Source of the DNA: Acidithiobacillus acidisediminis
GTDB taxonomy: Bacteria; Pseudomonadota; Gammaproteobacteria; Acidithiobacillales; Acidithiobacillaceae
Assembly (NCBI RefSeq): GCF_023277115.1
Contig: NZ_JALQCS010000001.1
Span: 124,001 to 188,000, forward strand
Direction of reading: 5' to 3'
Length of the DNA stretch: 64,000 bases
The notes below the pieces were generated by a model. The model saw only the letters and a list, made by a program, of their open reading frames with translations. It did no database searches and was not told the origin of the DNA. Below, piece by piece: positions 9,334 to 20,940 of this stretch (positions are counted from its first letter, which is position 1; each line of letters begins with the position of its first letter). Both the position numbers and the translations under genes were made by a program.

Positions 9334-10710
9334 TCATTGAAAGGGCAGACCACCTTTCATCAGATTGCGCGGATTCATCCCCAGCAAGCGTCCAAGTCCC
9401 TTGCCGCCCTTGCCCATCTTTTTGAACATTTTCTGCATCATCTCAAATTGCTTGAGCAACTTGTTGACCTCAGCCACAGTGGTGCCGGAGCCTGCGGCGA
9501 TGCGCCGACGACGCGACGCCTTGATAATTTCCGGGTGATGCCGTTCGTCCATGGTCATGGAGTTGATGATCGCCTCCAGGCGGCGCATGGGTTTCTTGTC
9601 CTGCAGCGCGCCCTGGGCCTCGCTGGATAATTCGCCCATTCCCGGCAGCTTGTCGAGGATGCTGCCCAAGCCCCCCATGCGCTCGACCTGCCGCAGCTGC
9701 TCACGAAAATCCTCGAGATCAAAGCCCTTACCCTTGCGGAGTTTGTCGGTCATGCGCTGCGCTTGTTCCAGGTCGACATCCTGCTGCACCTGCTCGACCA
9801 AACTGACGATATCGCCCATGCCGAGAATCCGCGACGCCATCCGTTCGGGGTGAAAGGCCTCGAGGCCCTTGCGCACTTTTTCCCCGACCCCCAGGAACTT
9901 GATGGGCTTGCCGGTGATGGCGCGAATCGATAGGGCAGCACCACCGCGCGCGTCACCATCAGCCTTGGTCAAAATCACCCCCGTCAGCGGCAGGGCGCTA
10001 TCAAACGCCTTGGCAGTATTGACGGCGTCCTGGCCCGTCATGGCATCGACCACAAACAGCAGCTCCGTTGGCTGTACCGTCGCTGTCAGGGCCTTGGCTT
10101 CCGCCATCATCTCTTCGTCGACGTGTAAGCGGCCGGCGGTGTCGACGATCAACACGTCGACCACCTGCTTGCGCGCAGCGTCCAGGGCATCCCGCGCGAT
10201 TTGTACCGGCGCCTGACTTGGATGACTGGGGAATACTTCGACTTCAATGTCGCGTCCGAGGCTGGCCAGCTGTTCCATGGCGGCAGGCCGGTAGACGTCA
10301 GTACTGACGAGGAGGACACGCTTCTTCTCCCGCTCCTTGAGCCAGAGCGCGAGCTTGGCGCTAGTCGTGGTTTTTCCCGACCCCTGCAATCCCGCCATCA
10401 GAATGACCACCGGGGGTCGAGCCTGGAGATCCAGCCGATCATTGTGGGTGCCCATCAGATGGGTGAGCTCGTCGTTCACAATCTTGATGAAGACCTGACC
10501 GGGACTGAGGCTGCGCAGCACTTCTTCGCCCAACGCTTTCTGGCGGACTTGCGCAATGAAGTCCTTGACCACGGGCAGGGCAACGTCCGCCTCCAGCAAT
10601 GCCATGCGTACATCGCGCAGGGCGTCGCGAATATTGTCCTCGCTGAGCCGCGCCTGACCACGCAAGGCCTTGAAACTCTGATTGAGACGTTGACTAAGGG
10701 ATTCGAACAT
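9334..10710 (-). CDS. ffh: Signal recognition particle GTPase Ffh
   Basis: SRP54 homologue that binds 4.5S RNA and signal sequences and targets nascent membrane proteins to FtsY. The 458-residue protein has the N domain, the G domain (GLQGSGKTTTSAKLA, DVYRPAA, DTAGRLHVDEEMM, TKADGDARGGAALS) and the Met-rich M domain near the C-terminus (MMQKMFKKMGKGGKGLGRLL). ATG 10710 (MFESLSQRLNQ) has GAGGTG upstream and is preferred to an ATG nine codons earlier. It lies upstream of the rpsP operon in the same direction. Confidence 0.97.
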   Translation of the reverse strand: MFESLSQRLNQSFKALRGQARLSEDNIRDALRDVRMALLEADVALPVVKDFIAQVRQKALGEEVLRSLSPGQVFIKIVNDELTHLMGTHNDRLDLQARPPVVILMAGLQGSGKTTTSAKLALWLKEREKKRVLLVSTDVYRPAAMEQLASLGRDIEVEVFPSHPSQAPVQIARDALDAARKQVVDVLIVDTAGRLHVDEEMMAEAKALTATVQPTELLFVVDAMTGQDAVNTAKAFDSALPLTGVILTKADGDARGGAALSIRAITGKPIKFLGVGEKVRKGLEAFHPERMASRILGMGDIVSLVEQVQQDVDLEQAQRMTDKLRKGKGFDLEDFREQLRQVERMGGLGSILDKLPGMGELSSEAQGALQDKKPMRRLEAIINSMTMDERHHPEIIKASRRRRIAAGSGTTVAEVNKLLKQFEMMQKMFKKMGKGGKGLGRLLGMNPRNLMKGGLPFQ

Positions 10711-10845
10711 GGGCACCTCGGTAAAGCGGTGCTTCATTTTGCGCGCTCAGTCCAGAGGGTGCAACGGAAGGGGAAAAGAGATGCATCTTGCACAGACCAA
10801 CGCCTCCCCGTAGCATCATGAAGATAACGCATAAGGGGAATCAAC

Positions 10846-11043
10846 ATGGCGAGTCGCCTGGGGTCCTGGTTTTATTCGCTAACGCAATTCATCATTACCA
10901 TTCTGACCCTGGCACTGTTGTTCGTTGGCGCCATTGAGGTCTTTCATCTGTTGGAATACGGGGATTTCGTCGACCCCATCACATGGCTCTGGCATGGTTT
11001 TCGCGTCTATGTCCTCAAACACCCCTTCCTGAATTGGCTCTAG
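10846..11043 (+). CDS. Small membrane protein, unknown
   Basis: A 65-residue protein with one strong transmembrane segment (about 14-35, FIITILTLALLFVGAIEV) followed by a polar tail with a charged/aromatic stretch ending HPFLNWL. An SD-like AAGGGGAA lies before the ATG. It is divergent from ffh and 85 bp upstream of the diiron gene. Not recognised; the start and length are plausible for a real gene, but no family can be named. Confidence 0.55.
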   Translation: MASRLGSWFYSLTQFIITILTLALLFVGAIEVFHLLEYGDFVDPITWLWHGFRVYVLKHPFLNWL

Positions 11044-11128
11044 CACTGAGTCTGGCCTTCCTTCTCTTGGAGAGCGGGGGCAGGCATGGCAGAATGCGAG
11101 GCAAGAATCACTCACGGGCAAGGCTTTC

Positions 11129-11988
11129 ATGGCGGTCGTTCAGCGTCACCACGATGTCCTCATTCAGCGTTTGAGTCGTCACAGTGCCAACTATCGGGAT
11201 CCTTTGGAAGAAATCCCCTGGGATACCCTGGATCCAGAGCAGGCTTGGTTGCCGGATGCATTGCTCTCTTTGTATGGTCTCCCAGAATTTGAGGCGCTGA
11301 CGGCAGAAGAACGAATCCGTTTGTCGCAGGTCGAATTCGTCTCCTTCTGTGAGCTCGGGCTCTGGCTGGAGGCGCTCTTCATCCAACGTCTGGGAAGCCA
11401 CTCCCTGCAGCATCTGTACGGCGACGTTCACAGCTACCATTATCAGCTGCATGAGTTGCGCGAAGAGGTAGGACACAGTCTCATGTTCCTGGAGTTGCAG
11501 CAGCGCGCCCAGCTGCCGCTCATGACCCCCCCGGCGCAACGACCCCGGCTAGCCAGCTGGTTTGCGCGTCTCGCACCAGAAGGGTCGGCGGCTTTCTGGG
11601 CAACGATTCTGATTGGTGAGAATGTTCCCGACCAGATGAACCGTTCCATTTTGAGCGAGAAAAGTCTGCCCGCGGCGGTCCTGGGTATTACCCAGCTACA
11701 CCGCCGCGAGGAGGCGCGGCACATGGCCTTTGCACGGATCACCGTACAGCGTCGCAGCCGCGGCTTGAGCCGCCTGCAACGACGCCTGCTCAGCCCTTTG
11801 CTGCGGGAAGTGATGCGGCAATTTCTGCACACTACCTTTTTCCCCGTCCCAGCAGTCTATGCCGCGGCAGGCCTGGATTCCGCGCAGCGCCTGGCCCGTA
11901 GGGCCCGCCAGAATCCGCATCGCATGCAATTGATGCACGCCTGTGCAGAACCCAGCCGCGAGTTTCTGAGAAGCCAAGGATTTATCGT

Positions 11989-11992
<4 letters not shown>
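11129..11992 (+). CDS. Diiron oxygenase-like protein (AurF/ferritin-like family)
   Basis: A 287-residue, all-helical protein with two ExxH motifs in the spacing typical of diiron ferritin-like oxygenases: LREEVGHSLMF and HRREEARHMAF. Carboxylates in CELGLWLEALF and ILIGENVPDQ could supply the other ligands. The AurF family oxidises aryl amines, and related proteins are membrane-associated hydroxylases, but the substrate here cannot be inferred. It overlaps the next gene by ATGA and leads into phosphoglucomutase, so it may be part of a three-gene operon. The family assignment is by motif pattern. Confidence 0.7.
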
Positions 11993-13921
<1,929 letters not shown>

Positions 13922-13933
13922 CGGAGGTAACGC

Positions 13934-14287
13934 ATGGATTACGATACAGACAATGGTTTGAGTTATGGTGCCCTGGGCGCGGCCCTCGCGGCTGGCGCCC
14001 TGGCAGGGGCAGTTGCCGCTCTGTTATTCGCACCACAAAGTGGCGAGCGCACCCGCGAGCAACTGCGCCATCAGGCGAATCGCGCCTGGGATCGCGTCGC
14101 CGCGTCGCGCGAGCGCATCAATGAACGGGTCGAGGAGTTACTCGACACGATTGCCATCTACAGCGAAGAGTTGGTAGAAAAAGGCAAGGATATCAGCGAG
14201 AAGGAACGTCAACGCCTGAACGATGGCATCGCGCTCGCGCGCCACGAGCTGGATCGTTTGCGTCGCAAGCTCTCGCGCCTCGATTGA
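13934..14287 (+). CDS. YtxH-domain protein
   Basis: A 117-residue protein with a short N-terminal glycine/alanine membrane segment (about 12-33, ending in the typical LLFAPQSGERTREQL) and a long amphipathic helical tail suggestive of a coiled coil. YtxH proteins are small membrane-anchored proteins linked to envelope stress, with no defined activity. ATG 13934 has the strong SD GGAGGTAA. It may be cotranscribed with pgm (12 bp gap). tRNA-Pro follows. Confidence 0.8.
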   Translation: MDYDTDNGLSYGALGAALAAGALAGAVAALLFAPQSGERTREQLRHQANRAWDRVAASRERINERVEELLDTIAIYSEELVEKGKDISEKERQRLNDGIALARHELDRLRRKLSRLD

Positions 14288-14321
14288 CCATTGCCACTCC
14301 GCGCAGCTATTCTACCGGCTT

Positions 14322-14398
<77 letters not shown>

Positions 14399-14427
14399 AA
14401 TCCCCTGAGAACGAAAGGAGCTGATCC

Positions 14428-16245
14428 ATGCGCCGCCTTCTCATGCCGTTTCTGTGGCTTGGCAAGGTATTGCATTGGCTCCGGGTGAGCGTCCTCAACC
14501 TGCTCACCTTGGCGATTCTCGTCATCATCATTGTTGGGCTGATTGCGCATTTTTCGCCGCGGCACGTTGCTGTGCCCAAGGGTGCAGTCCTTTGGGTCGA
14601 GCCCCAAGGCAGCCTGGTATACAGCCAGAGCAAGTCCTGGGAAAGCCAGCTCCTACAAAAAATCCAACCATCACAAGAACATATTCTGTTACGCCACCTG
14701 GTTGCCAGCATCGACCATGCGGCAACCGATCCGCGGATTCACGTCATGGCGTTGGACCTGCGTGGCTTCGGCGGCGGCAGCCTCACCCAGTTGCTCACGG
14801 TTGCCCACGCACTGCAGCGCTTTCGCGCCCAGGGCAAAACCATCTATGCCTATGCGCCAGACTACTCCACCGGCAACTATCTGCTTGCCGCCCAGGCCAA
14901 TGAGGTCTTTCTGCCCGAACTAGGGATGGCATTGGTCACCCCCTTTTCCGATCATCAGCTCTATTTCAAAGGGCTCCTGGACAAACTTGGGGTTACCGTC
15001 TCGGCCTTTCGCCAAGGCAAATACAAGTCTGCAGTAGAGCCCCTGACGCGCAACGACATGTCCCCAGCGGCAGAGGAGGAGAACCGCGCATGGCTGGCAA
15101 CCTGGTGGCAGGCCTATGTCCAGGCCGTGGATCAGGGGCGAGGGCTATCGGCGCCGGTCCTGCAAAATTATGCCGTTCAGCTTCCCCAGCTCTTGCAGAA
15201 AGCCCAGGGCAATGCCGCACAACTCGCCCTGCAGACCAAGCTGATCAACCAGATTGGCGATGCCGAGGACTTTCGCGATACCGTTGCCAAGGCCGTTGGG
15301 GAAAAGCCCGAAAAATTGCGGCGGATTGGCTGGCAGCGTTATTTTGCGAGTTTTGCAGCGCAACGCCCAGAAGCTGGGCCGGAAATAGCCGTAGTCCCCA
15401 TCGACGGCATGCTGGTGCCGGGGGATATGGAGGAGCAAGGGGTGGTGGCGGCAGAACCGACCGTGCGCCAGCTGGACCACTTGCGCCATGAGAAGGACGT
15501 CAAAGCGGTCATCCTGCAGGTCAACAGCCCCGGCGGGGATGTGAATGCCGCCAATGTCATTCGCCGCGCCATTCTGCGACTCCGCGCGGCGGGCAAGCCG
15601 GTGGTAGTCAGTATGGGGACCCTTGGCGCCTCGGGGGCGTACTGGCTCTCTACCGCGGCTGAACGCATCTATGCCGAACCGACGACGATTGCTGCCGACA
15701 TCGGTGTCTTCGTGCTGTTTCCGGATTACTCGGGTTTGTTGCACAAGTTGGGGGTAGGCTACTCCGGTGTCGGCAGTGTAGCGCACAGCCCCAGCTTGTC
15801 ACCCTATGCGCCACTGGGAAAACCCGAGCAGCAGGCCATGCAGGCCGTGGTCAATCACATTTACGCCCATTTCGTGGGACTGGTGGCCAAAGCTCGTCAC
15901 CTGCCCTTTGCCCAAGCAGAAAAGGACGCCCAGGGACGTGCCTGGAGCGGGGTAGACGCGTACCACCTGGGCTTGGTGGACGGCCTGGGGGGGATGGCAG
16001 AAGCGGAAAAGGCCGCGGCGCAGCTCGCCCACCTCAAAAGCGGGCACTACCATCTCGATTATCTGCCGCGCCCGGAAGGCAGATCCTCCTTGGCAGAACT
16101 GCGCTCCTGGGCCTTGGCGAGCCTGGGCCCCTCTTTGCCCGGGGGGATGGGCAAGGAAGCCCTGAACGATGCAGATTTGCTCCTGTATTTTTCTCGTCCT
16201 TATGGGATCTTTGCCTACCTTCCCATCGACCCGCAGCTATCCTAG
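14428..16245 (+). CDS. sppA: Signal peptide peptidase SppA, 67K type
   Basis: Inner-membrane serine protease that degrades cleaved signal peptides. The 605-residue length is that of the long, internally duplicated form. One N-terminal membrane anchor lies at about 20-42. The first half carries the general-base lysine region ([18 protein letters not shown]) and the second half the nucleophile serine region ([15 protein letters not shown]) and a NSPGGD oxyanion motif. SD AAAGGAG precedes the ATG. It ends 7 bp from the convergent 2OG-oxygenase gene. Confidence 0.95.
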   Translation: MRRLLMPFLWLGKVLHWLRVSVLNLLTLAILVIIIVGLIAHFSPRHVAVPKGAVLWVEPQGSLVYSQSKSWESQLLQKIQPSQEHILLRHLVASIDHAATDPRIHVMALDLRGFGGGSLTQLLTVAHALQRFRAQGKTIYAYAPDYSTGNYLLAAQANEVFLPELGMALVTPFSDHQLYFKGLLDKLGVTVSAFRQGKYKSAVEPLTRNDMSPAAEEENRAWLATWWQAYVQAVDQGRGLSAPVLQNYAVQLPQLLQKAQGNAAQLALQTKLINQIGDAEDFRDTVAKAVGEKPEKLRRIGWQRYFASFAAQRPEAGPEIAVVPIDGMLVPGDMEEQGVVAAEPTVRQLDHLRHEKDVKAVILQVNSPGGDVNAANVIRRAILRLRAAGKPVVVSMGTLGASGAYWLSTAAERIYAEPTTIAADIGVFVLFPDYSGLLHKLGVGYSGVGSVAHSPSLSPYAPLGKPEQQAMQAVVNHIYAHFVGLVAKARHLPFAQAEKDAQGRAWSGVDAYHLGLVDGLGGMAEAEKAAAQLAHLKSGHYHLDYLPRPEGRSSLAELRSWALASLGPSLPGGMGKEALNDADLLLYFSRPYGIFAYLPIDPQLS

Positions 16246-16252
16246 AAAACCT

Positions 16253-17020
16253 TCAGCCCGCGAAGCGGTAACCATCGGCATCCTTACCCCGGATCCGTCG
16301 CCAGAGTACCTGTCCGCTCAGACGATTGGCGACCACGATAAAGACCTTGCGATACTGACCTGGGGGACAGTTCAACGCCTGCACGGCGTGCCAGGAGCGA
16401 TCCGTCTGGGCAAAAAGAAAACTTTGATTCCCCAGGACTTGTGAGGCGCCCACCGCGCGCAGGTCAGCGTAATCCGGCGCCGAGTGGCGCGGCCAACGAC
16501 CTGCATCATCCGCCAGGACCAGGGTCTGCCCACCCCAGGACTCCTCCCAATCCGCCGGCGTATTGCAGTAAAAGATGTGAGAGCCGATCTTGCGCCGGGC
16601 ATCGGTATGGGGCGATACCGAGGCGCCGGCAGGGGCATAGTGCCAATGCATGGTGAGAATCACGGGGCTGCGCGGGCGCAACCCCAGCATCTTGCGCCAG
16701 AAATCCAGGTAGGCGGGTGAATGCAGCTCGGCAATGAACTGCCGCCAGAGGGGCGAAAGTTGGGGATCAAGGCCAGGGCGATACTGCAAGGCCAAACGAT
16801 CGTGATTTTTTTGCCCGTGGGCGCGGGTCTTGCCGATGTGGTTTTCAAAGAGCTCCAAAGCCGGCAGTTGTGCACAGAGCTGGGGGAAAAGTTCCGGTCG
16901 GATGAAATTGCTGATCCGCAACCATGGGTAGGGCTCCGTCCGCTGAAAATCCCTCGCCCCCGCCAGGCACTGCTGAACCACCATATCCTCTATGACTTCC
17001 ATCATCCCCTGTCTCACCAT
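16253..17020 (-). CDS. 2-oxoglutarate/Fe(II)-dependent oxygenase-like protein
   Basis: A 255-residue soluble protein with a double-stranded beta-helix signature: PHTDARRKIGSHIFYCN supplies the HxD pair, and SWHAVQALNCPPGQYRKVF supplies the distal His and the Arg that binds 2-oxoglutarate. Such proteins hydroxylate amino acids or small molecules; no substrate is suggested by the context. Start codons at 17020, 17005 and 17002 are all possible and none has a convincing SD. It is divergent from the EamA permease. Confidence 0.8.
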   Translation of the reverse strand: MVRQGMMEVIEDMVVQQCLAGARDFQRTEPYPWLRISNFIRPELFPQLCAQLPALELFENHIGKTRAHGQKNHDRLALQYRPGLDPQLSPLWRQFIAELHSPAYLDFWRKMLGLRPRSPVILTMHWHYAPAGASVSPHTDARRKIGSHIFYCNTPADWEESWGGQTLVLADDAGRWPRHSAPDYADLRAVGASQVLGNQSFLFAQTDRSWHAVQALNCPPGQYRKVFIVVANRLSGQVLWRRIRGKDADGYRFAG

Positions 17021-17091
17021 GCTTGCTGTTTACAGTACAATATACATTATCCCCGTTGTGATGATGGGCCGTAAACCGGTACCCTGCGTCG

Positions 17092-18054
17092 ATGCATATT
17101 GCTCCTTTACGCTTTGGCGCACTGGAGGTCCCCTTGTGGATTCCGGTGACCCTCTTTGCTGCCGTTATGCAGACCTGGCGGACAGGTCTACAGGCACGCC
17201 TCAAGGGCACCTTGAGTGTCGATGCCGCAAGTTTTGTTCGCTATCTCTATGCCCTGCCCCTGGAATTTTTCGCGCTGCTGGTCTTGCTACTCCATTTTGG
17301 CAGCGAAGCTTTTTGTCGTACCCAACTCGAATTCCTGCTCTACTGCCTAGCGGGTGGCATTGCGCAGATCCTCGGCACGCTCTTTCTAGTCCGGTCCTTC
17401 CACAGCCGTGGCCTGGTAGCCGGTACCGCCTATGCCAAGACGGAAGCGGCGCAGCTGCTGGTCCTGACTACGCTCTTTCTCGGCGCCGAATTACATGCCG
17501 TGGCAATCCTCGGCATCATCTTCGCGTTTGTAGGGGTTCTGCTTCTTTCGGGGCAGGGTTTCGCGTTGCTCGGTCGCGATTTCTGGCGCGGCCTGGGGCA
17601 GCCGGCAGCGCGCAACGGCTTGGCAGCCGCCCTGTCTTTCGCCCTGGCCGCCATCGCACTGCGAGCGGCCAGCGAGCATGGCAATCCGCAATTACCCATA
17701 TTGGCCTTGGGGCTGTGGATCCTGGTGGTCACCAACACCTTGCAGACATTTTTACAAGGCTCCTGGTTGCTGCTGCGCAAGCCAGTGGAGCTGCGGGCAA
17801 GTCTTCACCATTGGCGCATTGCCTGGCCGATCGGTGTAATTTCGGCCCTCGGTTCCTGGGCCTGGTTCAGCGGCTTTGCCTTGACCCAAGTGGCGTTGGT
17901 GCGCGGCCTGGGGCAAATCGATACGCTGCTGGTTTTCTTCTTCGGCCACAAGATCCTGAAAGAACGCTTGGGACGTAGGGAAATCCTGGCCACCTTGCTC
18001 ATCGTGCTGGGCGCACTGTGTATTGTGGCGCCGGATATTCATTGGCACGGCTGA
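17092..18054 (+). CDS. EamA/DMT-family permease
   Basis: A 320-residue integral membrane protein with ten predicted segments arranged as two five-helix EamA repeats. Features include the conserved region near residues 100-130 (RSFHSRGLVAGTAYAKTEA) and a C-terminal half ending FFFGHKILKERLGRREI, typical of drug/metabolite transporters. Substrates of this superfamily cannot be inferred from sequence. It ends 3 bp from the convergent lnt stop. Confidence 0.85.
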   Translation: MHIAPLRFGALEVPLWIPVTLFAAVMQTWRTGLQARLKGTLSVDAASFVRYLYALPLEFFALLVLLLHFGSEAFCRTQLEFLLYCLAGGIAQILGTLFLVRSFHSRGLVAGTAYAKTEAAQLLVLTTLFLGAELHAVAILGIIFAFVGVLLLSGQGFALLGRDFWRGLGQPAARNGLAAALSFALAAIALRAASEHGNPQLPILALGLWILVVTNTLQTFLQGSWLLLRKPVELRASLHHWRIAWPIGVISALGSWAWFSGFALTQVALVRGLGQIDTLLVFFFGHKILKERLGRREILATLLIVLGALCIVAPDIHWHG

Positions 18055-18057
18055 GTC

Positions 18058-19560
18058 TCAGCTCTCCCGCGCCTTGCGCCCACGCAACAAGGCCCAAATC
18101 AGCAGAAGCAGACTGATAGCGAGGTAGGGCTCGTTGCCATAGCGGGCGAACGGGGTCTCCCCAGCCATGGGCTGAATGCGGGCATTGAGGGCGGCGTAGC
18201 TGAACTGCGGGAGTTGCGCCAGCACCTGCCCTGTCGGCAGGATGACCGAGGTAATCCCGGTATTGGTGGCGCGAATATCGGGCTTTTGTTCCTGCAGGGA
18301 TTGCATCTGCGCCATCTGCAAGGTCTGGGCCGAGGCTGTACTGTGGCCATACCAAGCATAATCGCTACTATTCACCAGAAATGTGGCCCCCTGTACTACG
18401 CCCTTGCGCACATCGCGGGAGAAAGACTCCTCATAGCAAATGGTCATTCCCGCCTCTTGCCCATCTACAGGCAGCACCGATGCTCCCTGCCCCGGCGTGA
18501 AACTGCCGAGGCCGGGCAAGAAGTGATGGACCAAGGGACCCAGGATATGAGGAAAGGGGATATATTCGCCAAAGGGGACGAGGTGCTCTTTGCGATACCA
18601 GCGAATCGGCTTCTGGCCATCGATTTCCATGGTGGCATTGTAATAGCGACCCTGAGCATCTTCCGGAATGCCAATCATCAGGGTGCTGTGATGCTTGGCC
18701 GACCACTCCTGTAATTGCTGAATGAGCAACGGAATTTCCGTCTGAAAAATGGGGAACGCCGTCTCCGGCAACACCACAAGCTCAGTGCCTGCAGGGCTAG
18801 CGACAATCAGGCGCACATAGCGATCGAGAATGTCATTGATGCGAGAGGCGTTCCATTTTTGGGAGATCGGGATATTCCCCTGCAGCAAGCGCACCTGCAG
18901 CGGTGCGCCTGCAGGGTGGGTAAACCGGACCGTGGCGGCAAACAGGCTCACGGCAAAGATCAGCAGGATCGCTGAAGCACCCATGGACCAGACTGCCGCC
19001 TCGCGCCGACGGCTGAGGATCCACGCGCCAATACCCGCCACGCCTGCGGTGGCCAAACCAACGCCGTACTGACCGAGCCAGGGGGCGATGCCAGACAGGA
19101 AGTCTCCGGTCTGGGTGTAGCCGACCGCCAACCACGGAAACCCCGTCGCGATCCGGGCGCGGAGAAACTCGGCAAAGACCCAGAACAGGGGCATCAACCA
19201 CCACCGGCTCCGCGATCTGAAGCGCCGGGCGATGCCCATCGCCAGGGCAGGATACAGCGCGCAATACGCCGCCAGGAGCGCCACCGCAGCGCCGGCCAGG
19301 GGCCAGCCCATGTGCGCAAAATTGTGTAGGGTGATGGACAGCCAGTACACCCCGGAACTGAAGGCGCCAAAACCAAAGAGAAAGCCCAACCCCGCGGCGC
19401 GACGCGGGGAGGCGCTGTACTGCACCAGAAAAAACAGGAGCCCCAATAACACAAAGGCGAGCCAGGCCTGATCAAACGGAGCAAAAGCCAAGGGCCAAAG
19501 CCCCCCCAAAAATAGGGCAAGGAGAAGTTGCCAAAGTCGGCGTGAGGAAGAAGAAGGCAT
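18058..19560 (-). CDS. lnt: Apolipoprotein N-acyltransferase
   Basis: Third enzyme of bacterial lipoprotein maturation: it transfers an acyl chain to the amino group of the lipidated cysteine at the inner membrane. The 500-residue protein has about six N-terminal membrane helices, then a nitrilase domain with the Glu-Lys-Cys triad in LPETAFP, YRKEHLVPFGEY and CYEESFS, and a final helix. It is the last gene of the miaB-phoH-ybeY-corC-lnt operon, 5 bp after corC, the order found in E. coli. The Deg lipoprotein in this window would be one substrate. Confidence 0.96.
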   Translation of the reverse strand: MPSSSSRRLWQLLLALFLGGLWPLAFAPFDQAWLAFVLLGLLFFLVQYSASPRRAAGLGFLFGFGAFSSGVYWLSITLHNFAHMGWPLAGAAVALLAAYCALYPALAMGIARRFRSRSRWWLMPLFWVFAEFLRARIATGFPWLAVGYTQTGDFLSGIAPWLGQYGVGLATAGVAGIGAWILSRRREAAVWSMGASAILLIFAVSLFAATVRFTHPAGAPLQVRLLQGNIPISQKWNASRINDILDRYVRLIVASPAGTELVVLPETAFPIFQTEIPLLIQQLQEWSAKHHSTLMIGIPEDAQGRYYNATMEIDGQKPIRWYRKEHLVPFGEYIPFPHILGPLVHHFLPGLGSFTPGQGASVLPVDGQEAGMTICYEESFSRDVRKGVVQGATFLVNSSDYAWYGHSTASAQTLQMAQMQSLQEQKPDIRATNTGITSVILPTGQVLAQLPQFSYAALNARIQPMAGETPFARYGNEPYLAISLLLLIWALLRGRKARES

Positions 19561-19565
19561 GCCGG

Positions 19566-20447
19566 TTAGAGGCTCGAATCGGCTTCGCGTTCCACCGGCA
19601 TGACCCCGGACGCCGGAGTGGGTGCGGCCAGACGGAAGGTCTGCACACGCCGTCGGTCGGCACGCAACACCTCCAGATGCAGGCCCTGAACGGTCAGTTT
19701 TTCCCCCATCCGCGGAACATGGCCCAGTTCACGACTGACCCAACCCCCCAAGGTGTCCGCATCCCCATCATCTAGCTGCACCTGAAATGCCGCATTAAAA
19801 TCTTCCAGCGGAATCAGCGCATTGACCAGATAGTCCCCATCTTCCCGGGGAACGATCATCACGTCTTCATCGATGTCATATTCATCCTCGATCTCGCCGA
19901 CAATGATCTCCAACACGTCTTCAATGGTAACCAATCCCGCAACCCCACCATACTCGTCCACCACCAAGGCCATATGATGCCGGCCCGTACGGAATTCATA
20001 GAGCAACTGATTGAGATGCTTACTGTCCGGGATATAGGTGGCGGGACGCAGCAGGTCGGTCAGATTCGGTGCGGCACTACCCTGTTGACAGGCACGCAGC
20101 AGATCCTTGGCGAGCAGAATGCCACGGACATCATCGCGATCGTCATCCACCACAGGGAAGCGGGAATGTCCCAGCTCCACGACCCGCGCGATGATCTCCG
20201 GCATCGGACTGTCCATCTCGATGACTTCCATCTGCGCCCGGGGGATCATCACGTCGCGCACGGTCAGTTCGCCGATACGGAAGATGCCGTCGATCATCTG
20301 TGCCGCTTCAGCGTCGATGATCTCCCGCTCACTCGCCTCGCGAATCAGTTCCAGCAGACCTTCCTGATCCTCGACATTACCCCGCAGAGACTGGGTAAAA
20401 CGCTCCCACCAACTGCGGGAGCGCTCGGTACTTCGGTCTTCACTCAT
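19566..20447 (-). CDS. corC: CorC/YbeX-type CBS-domain protein
   Basis: A 293-residue cytoplasmic protein with two CBS domains (about 65-190, with VMIPRAQMEVIEM and GVAGLVTIEDVLE) and a C-terminal CorC_HlyC domain, the YbeX layout linked to Mg/Co efflux and ribosome maturation. ATG 20447 (MSEDRSTERS) lies inside ybeY with an 8-bp overlap; the much longer open frame upstream is out-of-frame ybeY sequence and was rejected. The place in the ybeZYX-lnt operon supports the name. Confidence 0.94.
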   Translation of the reverse strand: MSEDRSTERSRSWWERFTQSLRGNVEDQEGLLELIREASEREIIDAEAAQMIDGIFRIGELTVRDVMIPRAQMEVIEMDSPMPEIIARVVELGHSRFPVVDDDRDDVRGILLAKDLLRACQQGSAAPNLTDLLRPATYIPDSKHLNQLLYEFRTGRHHMALVVDEYGGVAGLVTIEDVLEIIVGEIEDEYDIDEDVMIVPREDGDYLVNALIPLEDFNAAFQVQLDDGDADTLGGWVSRELGHVPRMGEKLTVQGLHLEVLRADRRRVQTFRLAAPTPASGVMPVEREADSSL

Positions 20448-20940
20448 TGCTCTGGATTCGATACGGGTCGGCCACACCCAATTGGGCCAAGAAACGGATT
20501 TCCAAGGATTCCATCTGCTCCGCGTCCTGCTTTTCTTCATGGTCGTAACCAAGCAGGTGCAGGGTGCTATGAATGACCAGATGTCGATAATGATCGCGCA
20601 GGGGCTTACCCTGCTCCTTTGCCTCGCGCGCAATGACTGCTGGACAGAGCAATATTTCCCCCAGCGGACGGCGGCGACCGGGCCAGACTTGCTCCGGCGC
20701 CGGAAAGGAGAGGCAGTTGGTGGGCTGCGCCCGCTGGCGAAACTGGCCGTTGATCGCGGCAATTTCTGCGTCACTCAGGCAGTGCAGGGAGATCTCCAGG
20801 GTCTGGCCGTCGTCCACCGTATCCGTCAAAGCGAGGGCGATGGCGGCACGCAGGAGACGCCGTGCCGGGATCCCCGCTAGCTCGGCAACGCTCAATTCCG
20901 GGCTACACTGCATCTGCAAAACGAAACTCGGGCGGCTCAT
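20440..20940 (-). CDS. ybeY: Endoribonuclease YbeY
   Basis: Single-strand RNase for 16S 3'-end maturation and ribosome quality control. The 166-residue protein contains the zinc-binding motif HSTLHLLGYDH near residue 125, and the family segments INGQFRQRAQPTNCLSFP and GEILLCPAVI. The ATG overlaps the phoH stop by ATGA, and its 3' end overlaps corC by 8 bp, so the three genes are translationally coupled. Confidence 0.97.
   Translation of the reverse strand: MSRPSFVLQMQCSPELSVAELAGIPARRLLRAAIALALTDTVDDGQTLEISLHCLSDAEIAAINGQFRQRAQPTNCLSFPAPEQVWPGRRRPLGEILLCPAVIAREAKEQGKPLRDHYRHLVIHSTLHLLGYDHEEKQDAEQMESLEIRFLAQLGVADPYRIQSNE

Noticed and set aside
20448-20774. N-terminal extension of corC
   Set aside because: It is ybeY read in another frame; CorC starts at MSEDRSTERS with an 8-bp overlap.
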